64,000 nucleotides of DNA from Scilla litardierei (Eukaryota > Streptophyta > Magnoliopsida > Asparagales > Asparagaceae): contig CM061138.1 of NCBI GenBank assembly GCA_030789695.1, forward strand, positions 20,408,214-20,472,213, written 5' to 3'. Numbering within the stretch: the stretch's first letter is position 1; the number at the start of each line of letters is the position of its first letter. The translations under genes were made by a program, and so were the position numbers. This document shows positions 57,450 to 64,000 of this stretch, piece after piece. The notes under the pieces were generated by a model, which made no database searches, was not told where the DNA came from, and saw only the letters and a program-made list of their open reading frames with translations.

Positions 57450-60380
57450 GAAAATTCTAAAAAGACTCAAATTCCTTTAGAAAAGAAAACTCTAAAAAGA
57501 CTTAAATTCTTATTAAAAAGGAAACTTTAAAGACAACTAAATCTAAAAAGGACTCGAATAAACTCAAATGATAAAATCTAAAAAGATTCAAATACTAAAA
57601 TTATAAAAGAACTTAAAGACTAAAATACAAAATTGACTTAAATATTAAAATTTTAATTTGAATCTTAATTGGATTTCAATCATTCTCGTCGTAATTAAAA
57701 AAATTTACCATCTGGTGAACAATGGCAAAGGAGTGCATTTTGGTAGAAGATTTCAGTCTATTGTAGTTAGAGAGTATATATTCTCGGACTTTTAAATACA
57801 ATGAAATATAGACGTGCAGATGAATATCTCACGAACGATAGGAAGGCATGCAACATATGCTAGTTGGTTGGCCGTGGATGATTTGCGATGATGAATTTGA
57901 TGTGCTCAACTTTCTTATGCGACGTCTTTAAAATAAGTGCATGCATATGATCAATGTTGTTTCAATTTTACCTCTAACTGCACATTTATGTCAAATTCGA
58001 GAACAAGATCCAATTAATGGTCAATTGTAAACTTTGGTTTGGCTCAAAGTTAATCTCATGATTTGTATTTGACTCGGGTTCGATTAGAAACTCTCTTTCG
58101 GGCTCAAGTTCGATCTTAAGCATGGATGTAGACTTATGTTCTGGGTCAAGCTGTCTTTGACTCTTTCATAAATAACTCTTTAAAGTTTTAGCGTCTCTTT
58201 GTTGCTTTTCTAGCTTTCACATACATAACTCGATTTCGATTTTAATCTGGTATCTTGGAGCTATTTTCTGATCTCTTTATAAAAATAATTAGATTGTTGC
58301 CTTAGGATGCCAAAGAGGTAATGATGCCCTAGCATGATCTTCATTTTTGACCAACTCTGATAAACCTAGAAATTTTCAAGCTACCATTCTCAAGCTTTTC
58401 CACTTAACTTATGCTTAGTATACAATTATTTATATTCATTTGTCAAGTAATGATAGACAATGAGATGCTTTAAAAGATGTTCACATTTTTCATAATAAGA
58501 CTACAATAAGACTGAGCAATATATTCTGAAAAAGATGTGATTTTTTGAATGCATTACTTTCAAATATACTTTTCGAATAATAACGTTTGTATGAATAATT
58601 ATAGTATGTCATAAAATATACTCAATACTAAGGTTATAGATCTCGGTTTTGGTTTCAGTTTCGGTCTTCCGGGAATTTTAGGTTTCGGTCAGGTTTCGCT
58701 TGTTTTGGTGGTTTCGGAGTTTCGGTTAGTTTCGATTAGTATTATTTTTTAAATATTAGTTAATATTAATTAAACAAAATGTTAGTTTGCCATTTTCTTT
58801 TGTAATTTAACTTGTAAATAAAATTAACTTGTAATATTAGTTTGCCATTCCATTCCGTTGAAGATATTACATGTAATATTACTTTAAAAAAATTCCAGAG
58901 CAAAAAATTCCACACCCATCAAGTGTTGATAGTCATATTACACATTCGGCTAAACAAATTTCATTTAATTACGAGTTTGCTATTTCCTTTGGTGAAGTTC
59001 ACAAAAGAGAATGTCAAACTCATATTAAAATGTAATATCTTTAGTTAAATATGCAATGTGCCTAGCTGCACTCCAACACATTTACTGAAGATATTACTTT
59101 TATTTACAAGTTTGTCATTTCCTTTTGTAAAAGCTAATGACAAACTTGTAAATAATTGTAACGTGACTAGCAAATTCGTAATATGACTAGCAGCACTCAA
59201 CAAGCATAAAAATATCTCATGATTCTCGCCGCTTATCTCTTGCTCTGAACTCTTTGTATCTTTCGATCTCGATCTCAAAGTGTAATGGCCCCAAACTTTG
59301 GGGATTTTTCATGCAATTTATGTATAAAGCTTTTCTTATTTTTTTCTTTATTTCCTTTCCTTTCTTTTTTATTTTTTTTCGTGAAGCCCAAATGCGGCAT
59401 CTACGACTCACGAGCCCCAAAACCCCTCCCTATCTCTTTCTACTTTTCTTTTCTTTCTTTCTTTTCCTTTTTCTTTCTCGGCCCAACCAAACCTACAACC
59501 CACTCCCCAGCCTACCTGCAACTTTCCCCCACCTAATCCCTCACGTGCTCCCATGTGACCCCCACCAACTCCCCTCTCCATCTCTTTCTCTCCCAATCCT
59601 TCTCATGGCGGCGACGAAAGCCCGCGTTGACCCTCTCTTCCCCCCTTGTTTCTTCGGTGAAAAGAAAGTTTCACAGCAGCCCCGAGCCTCCTTTCCCTCT
59701 CTACACCTCACATGACAGCTGTCACAGCCTCTCAACTCCACCATGCCCTAAAATCGTGCGATTTCGACACGAAATCTCCACCTCTGGGTGCTGATCTCTT
59801 TTGTGGCAAACCTACAGCTTCTTTACCTCCTTGCGAGCTTCACGAGACTCTTCTCTTCCTTTATAAATATCCCTATGATTATATGGTTTTGGTTTTTCAA
59901 GCGAAAAATCATTTTCAAAAGGATTTTCAGTTTTTCTCTGAGTTGGGGTTTGGCGTTCGGCTTTCATCTCATTCCCTTGCCGAGCAGTTGCAGCCGTGCC
60001 TGACGAGGCTCAAATTTCCTTTGTTGGTTTTCAATTCTCGGTAAATCACTTTAATTCTCGAATTTTAGTTTTCAATTTATTATTTTAGTTGCGATGATGA
60101 CCTAAGCAAGTACCGGATGTCTCCGGGACTTGGCGACGACCCCATTGCAGGCCTCGCCTCTTTGCCGTGGCTCCCCATTGCCACTGCCGTGACTCTCTTT
60201 GGCTTCTTCCCCTTACCCGTGACCCCTGTAGGCTCCTAGCCATGCCGTGGTTCCCTATTGCCCTTGTCGTGATTGATTTGGGCTCCCAAGCCCTTTCTCG
60301 TGATTGATTTTGCTGTGACTGTCCTAAGGCACTTACCCATCTGCTGTGACCCCTGAGGCCCCCTTGCCCTGCCATGGCTC
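57450..60380. repeat. Large direct repeat, copy B (~2.9 kb)
   Basis: Counterpart of 53091-55981. The LTR-like start TGTAATGGCC is at 59281. After GCCATGGCTC (60380) it departs from copy A, which goes on to the LTR end and primer site. Confidence 0.9.
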
Positions 60381-61908
60381 CTTTTGGGTATTGCCCTCGA
60401 TGTTGGGTCTTGGTTGATGTTGGTATCGGTATTGGTTATGAAATTGGAACTCGGATTTTGTCCCGTGGTGTCGGACTTGGATTGCCAGGTGATTGTTAAT
60501 GAGGGTTTGGCCATTTGAGGTCGTTGGATCATAAGCTTGCTACCTGTTGGATCATAATGTTACTACTGCATGTCGGATTATATGTTTATTGCCTGTTGGA
60601 TCAAATGAAAATCATGTACACATGGTTACGACCCTTAGAATGATTGATGATGAGAACTCTCTGAGGTCGTGGTTGTCTCTTTCCCATTGTCAATCCCACA
60701 TGTTTTTAATTGCTACATCGTTTGCTGCATGCCATTGAGGTCAGCACATTTTACTAAATGTGGCGTACTACTCAAGTTTAGATTATGTTAGCACTCATTA
60801 TGAGTTTAATCTTTCAATTGCCACGTGCTATTCATATGCTACATGTTTAAATTGTCATATATATATCGCCTGTTGCATGTTACATATTTCATGTTACATC
60901 ATCTGTTTATGCCCTGACATTGAATATAGTAATATGTTGGATGTGCTATAATAATAAAATGATATTGGAATATCCTGTTGGAATATCTTATTAGACTATC
61001 CTGTTGGAATATTTCGTTGGAATATCATTTTAGAATCATGAAAATATGGCTGAACTTAATTTCATAGTACAACAACATATTGGCAAATTTTATTCTGGTC
61101 TTGAACCTACTTAGAAACTTTATTTCATACTTTACGGTTAACCAAGTAAACTCCACCAACTTAGAACAACACATGTGCTACGTCACTGAGACACTGAGAG
61201 CTGTACACTTAACTTACACTTGGCACTACAGACTCACTGGGTTTTGTGGTACATCATATTAGGAAGAGTACGTAAGCGATTGGAGCCACGCTTTTTAATT
61301 AAGTCCTTGTTTATATGTAAGGACTTGAAGCTCTCACTATTTCTATGTAAGTGTTGCCTTCCTTATTTCTATATAAGGCCTTGGCCTGGGTGAGCGCACT
61401 CGTGGTACAAGGTGGACTCCTGATTGTTTACTGTACTCTCTAATATGATTTACGACATAGGATTAGTATAACTGCTAGAATTATTCTCATATAACTTTAA
61501 AAACTGTAAACTAGCTTGCATGTTTACCTTTACTTGTCTTCAATACTTGTTTTAGTTTTATGCACACACAACTGTTTTAAATTCTGAGTTATATAATTAC
61601 TGTGATTTACGATTTACCACTTACCGCTGGCGGCTCTCCATTTTTTTGCACTGTCAGATGCCGAGACGGAACCAGAGGAGGCCCCTGCTTTTGAAGACAA
61701 ACTTTTCGATGGAGACCGCATATTTCTGATTTTGAGGTGGTGAGCGTATTTTCGTTGTATCTTCTAGTCGTATTTCGATATCATGTACATAGTATGCAAT
61801 ATGATATAACCGACGTACATTGTCTTGTATTAATGGAATTTCCATGAGCATTTTAATATATCTCTGCTCGTAGGCTAGATTGTTTTCACTGGTTAGCTGC
61901 AGGAGCTT
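60381..61908. other. Retroelement-like flank without recognised genes
   Basis: TTGGAATAT-type short repeats occur at 60965-61035, and a CTGTTGGATCA phrase recurs at 60542-60602. ATTTACCACTTACCGCTGG near 61610 and GATGCCGAGACGG near 61658 look like LTR-end sequence from memory of plant gypsy elements, but I cannot prove it. No coding content. Confidence 0.35.
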
Positions 61909-63471
61909 GTTGGGACCCGTTGCTGCACAATACACTAAACAAGGGCGTAAATAGTGTAAAAGTAAGGAAAAATGCATAATTAAAAGTTACTAAAATTAAG
62001 CGCACAACACAGCGGAAATTAAAACGATTATCTCAACAACAGACACAATAAGGAAATACGCCAACAACAAACACAAACATACAAGGCGTATCCTGGTTCG
62101 GATCCCTATTCCAAGGCGATCATACTCCAACCCCACGTTGCAATTGCACTCTGTGGATCAACTAATAAGCCTTTTCCAATGCACACAATTCTCCCACTAC
62201 AGGAGTACAAATACAAAATCCCTTTCGGGATATCAACACTCTTTTCTAATAGCAACACACTATTCTAAGGGCCAACCTCTCTTTCCAGAGAGAGACCCAC
62301 AACCCGGGAGCAAGGTTTCAACAAATTAAACAAAACAGAAACTACAATCTTCATATTGCCTTGATTAGATATACTTACAAACCGTGAAGTGTAGAGGTAA
62401 AGAAAGATTGATGTCCAAGTGCTAGATGTGAGCTTGACGCACTTTTGGACTTCCTTTAAGCTTGGAGTTCAAATCAACATTAAGAAGCTCTAAGGAAAAT
62501 GAGAGAGATGGAGAAAGATTGAAAGCTTCTCTCTAGTTTTTGGCTCACAAAATGATTCTCAATAGAGTGTGGATTGCTGCAAAAAACTTCCTCACAATGG
62601 GGGTATAAGTAATCTCAATTGGGCTTAAAAACCAAGAAAACGGCCAAATGAAAAAGCTGTTAAACTGCAATAAACAGCTAGTTTTCTCAGCGACCAGACG
62701 TTTGGAGAAGGGTGACCAGATGCCTGATTTATTATGCAGTCGTCTGGTCATCCATCAGACAGCTGGCACGAGATGGCATAAAAATAATTGAAAGCCAATC
62801 TCCAAGTATCAGACGTCTGAAGAACACTTAACAGACACCTGATGCACTGTTCAGGCGTCTGGCAAGTCTCCTCCAGACGTCTGTACAGAAGTGGGTGAAA
62901 AGGACAGAGAGTAAGAGAAAATGCTAACCACTGATCAGCGACTGAAGTTTGTCTACTAGACGTCTGGACCACTGTGCAGACGCCTAGTGTGTCTGAACTT
63001 CAGACGGCTAGATAACCCTAGGTTTTGGCCATCATTAAAATTGATACATCAGGCGTATGGTGGATGTATACCCGGCGCCTGGTGATAGGCTGAAAGCATG
63101 ATCAAGAGTGTTCTGACCATTCAACCTATCGGGATGGATTCTAGAAAGTTTCTATGGATCACTAAGATGTAAATAGACATGAATGAATGTGTGTGTCTAT
63201 CTAATCAAGGCATACAAATATTCTACTAAAGAAAGAGCAAAATACATAAAGAATCATAAAAGATTTACAATGAGATAGATGATTTTTCATGGTTTCATTA
63301 ATTCAATGCTCCATGCATTGAGTCCATCATTCCAACGTCATTTGTTTTCTCTATCCTTGATATAATCAATGTTAATTATCTGATACTAACACACAAAAGA
63401 TGATTAGCACACAACATAATGTTGATCATCATTAATTAAAACAATATTGGTCTTGAACTCAAGAACCAACA
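61909..63471 (-). repeat. 3' LTR of the second Sirevirus, with CAGACGTCTG palindromes
   Basis: About 1.56 kb, minus orientation. Between 62691 and 63090 the words CAGACGTCTG, CAGGCGTCTGG, CCAGACG and GTCTGG recur about a dozen times, forming hairpins at the same relative place as the ACTAGTCGGT palindromes of the first element. The start coordinate is inferred by comparison, since the partner LTR is not in the window. Confidence 0.65.
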
Positions 63472-64000
63472 TTCTCCACCTTTTGATGATGACAAAACAT
63501 TATATAAAAATATAACATAGACATTGAAAATGCAATGTGTGCTAACAAACTCCACCTATCAATATGCATATGTGCACAAACTAAACAATTAAAACATAAA
63601 GCATTTTGAAGGGTGTTATGTAAAACAATACCACAAAGAGTATGCATAAAGGCATATGGTATATATTTTTACATAACACACATTTCTTCCCCTTTGGCAT
63701 ATCAAAAAGATGGAAAGTTGCCAAATTCATATACCCAAGGTTAGAGAAAACATATTCAAATGCACAACATGGTGTAAATGACATATAACATGTCATATTA
63801 AATAGAAATAAACATGCTAGCAAGCAAATGTTCCATACTCCACCTAAATTATATAAATCATGTAAATATGGGAGCTATGGAGAATCTCACACAGAAATGG
63901 GTACACAAAGTAATCAACATGCATGGTAGCCAAGAAAAAAAGTAAGTGTGAGTGAGTAAGTGTGAGTGCTAGCAAGGAGGAAACCAAACAAAAGTAGAGT
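61909..64000 (-). mobile_element. Second Sirevirus-like copia element, partial (runs off the right edge)
   Basis: TGTTGGGACCCG at 61909 starts an LTR whose layout parallels that of the first Sirevirus (CTGCACA...TAAATAGTGT after the start). The LTR ends ...AACCAACA at about 63471, followed by the polypurine complement TTCTCCACCTTTTGATG. Further polypurine-like copies lie near 63549 (CTCCACCTATC), 63687 (CTTCCCCTTTGGC) and 63839 (CTCCACCTAAATT). Coding parts and the 5' LTR are outside the window. Confidence 0.7.

Overview
This is nuclear DNA of a flowering plant. Genes have many short exons with GT-AG introns. The proteins are typical of land plants: a chloroplast-type flavin monooxygenase, a DUF212 membrane protein and a GTE bromodomain protein. 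Most of the rest is plant transposable elements (Ty1-copia Sirevirus, other Ty1-copia, Ty3-gypsy, L1-type LINE, MITEs). I cannot name the species. Multi-kilobase introns packed with old transposons and an AT-rich background fit a medium-to-large angiosperm genome.

Layout. (1) 1-4300, plus strand: last ten exons of a class A FAD monooxygenase; the N-terminus lies left of the window. (2) 4968-5520: decayed Ty3-gypsy integrase. (3) 5971-27548, minus strand: a complete five-exon DUF212 gene (175 aa from 528 coding bases spread over 21.6 kb). Its 12.5-kb intron 1 holds a gypsy remnant, a Helitron-like repeat block, a multiply interrupted copia relic and a foldback element with four internal palindromes. 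Intron 3 holds a small TIR element. (4) 28560-29195: an inverted duplication of a short hydrophobic reading frame. (5) 30252-43229, minus strand: one 13-kb nested insertion. It is a full-length L1-type LINE with a C-terminal RNase H and a 17-bp target-site duplication (TSD). A 172-bp hAT-like MITE (8-bp TSD) is inserted in its ORF1, and a 6,885-bp gag-only Sirevirus (5-bp TSD) in its ORF2. (6) 43690-46596, plus strand: the 5' part of a bromodomain-NET (GTE) gene; its C-terminal exons are not seen downstream. (7) 49843-52617: three tandem 603-bp units, the third split by about 1 kb of compositionally different DNA. (8) 53091-60380: a large direct repeat flanking a gypsy LTR, primer site and gag fragment. 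(9) 61909 to the right end: a second, different Sirevirus entering the window, showing its 3' LTR and polypurine region.

The three cellular genes show no functional link; they are neighbours. The monooxygenase and DUF212 genes converge. The most informative structure is the nested insertion, because all three TSDs can be read and give the order of events. The most unusual structures are the palindrome-rich foldback element in the DUF212 intron and the pair of Sirevirus LTRs that share an architecture but carry different palindromic motifs. Exon boundaries were derived by hand from reading frame, splice sites and remembered family sequences; no search was run.
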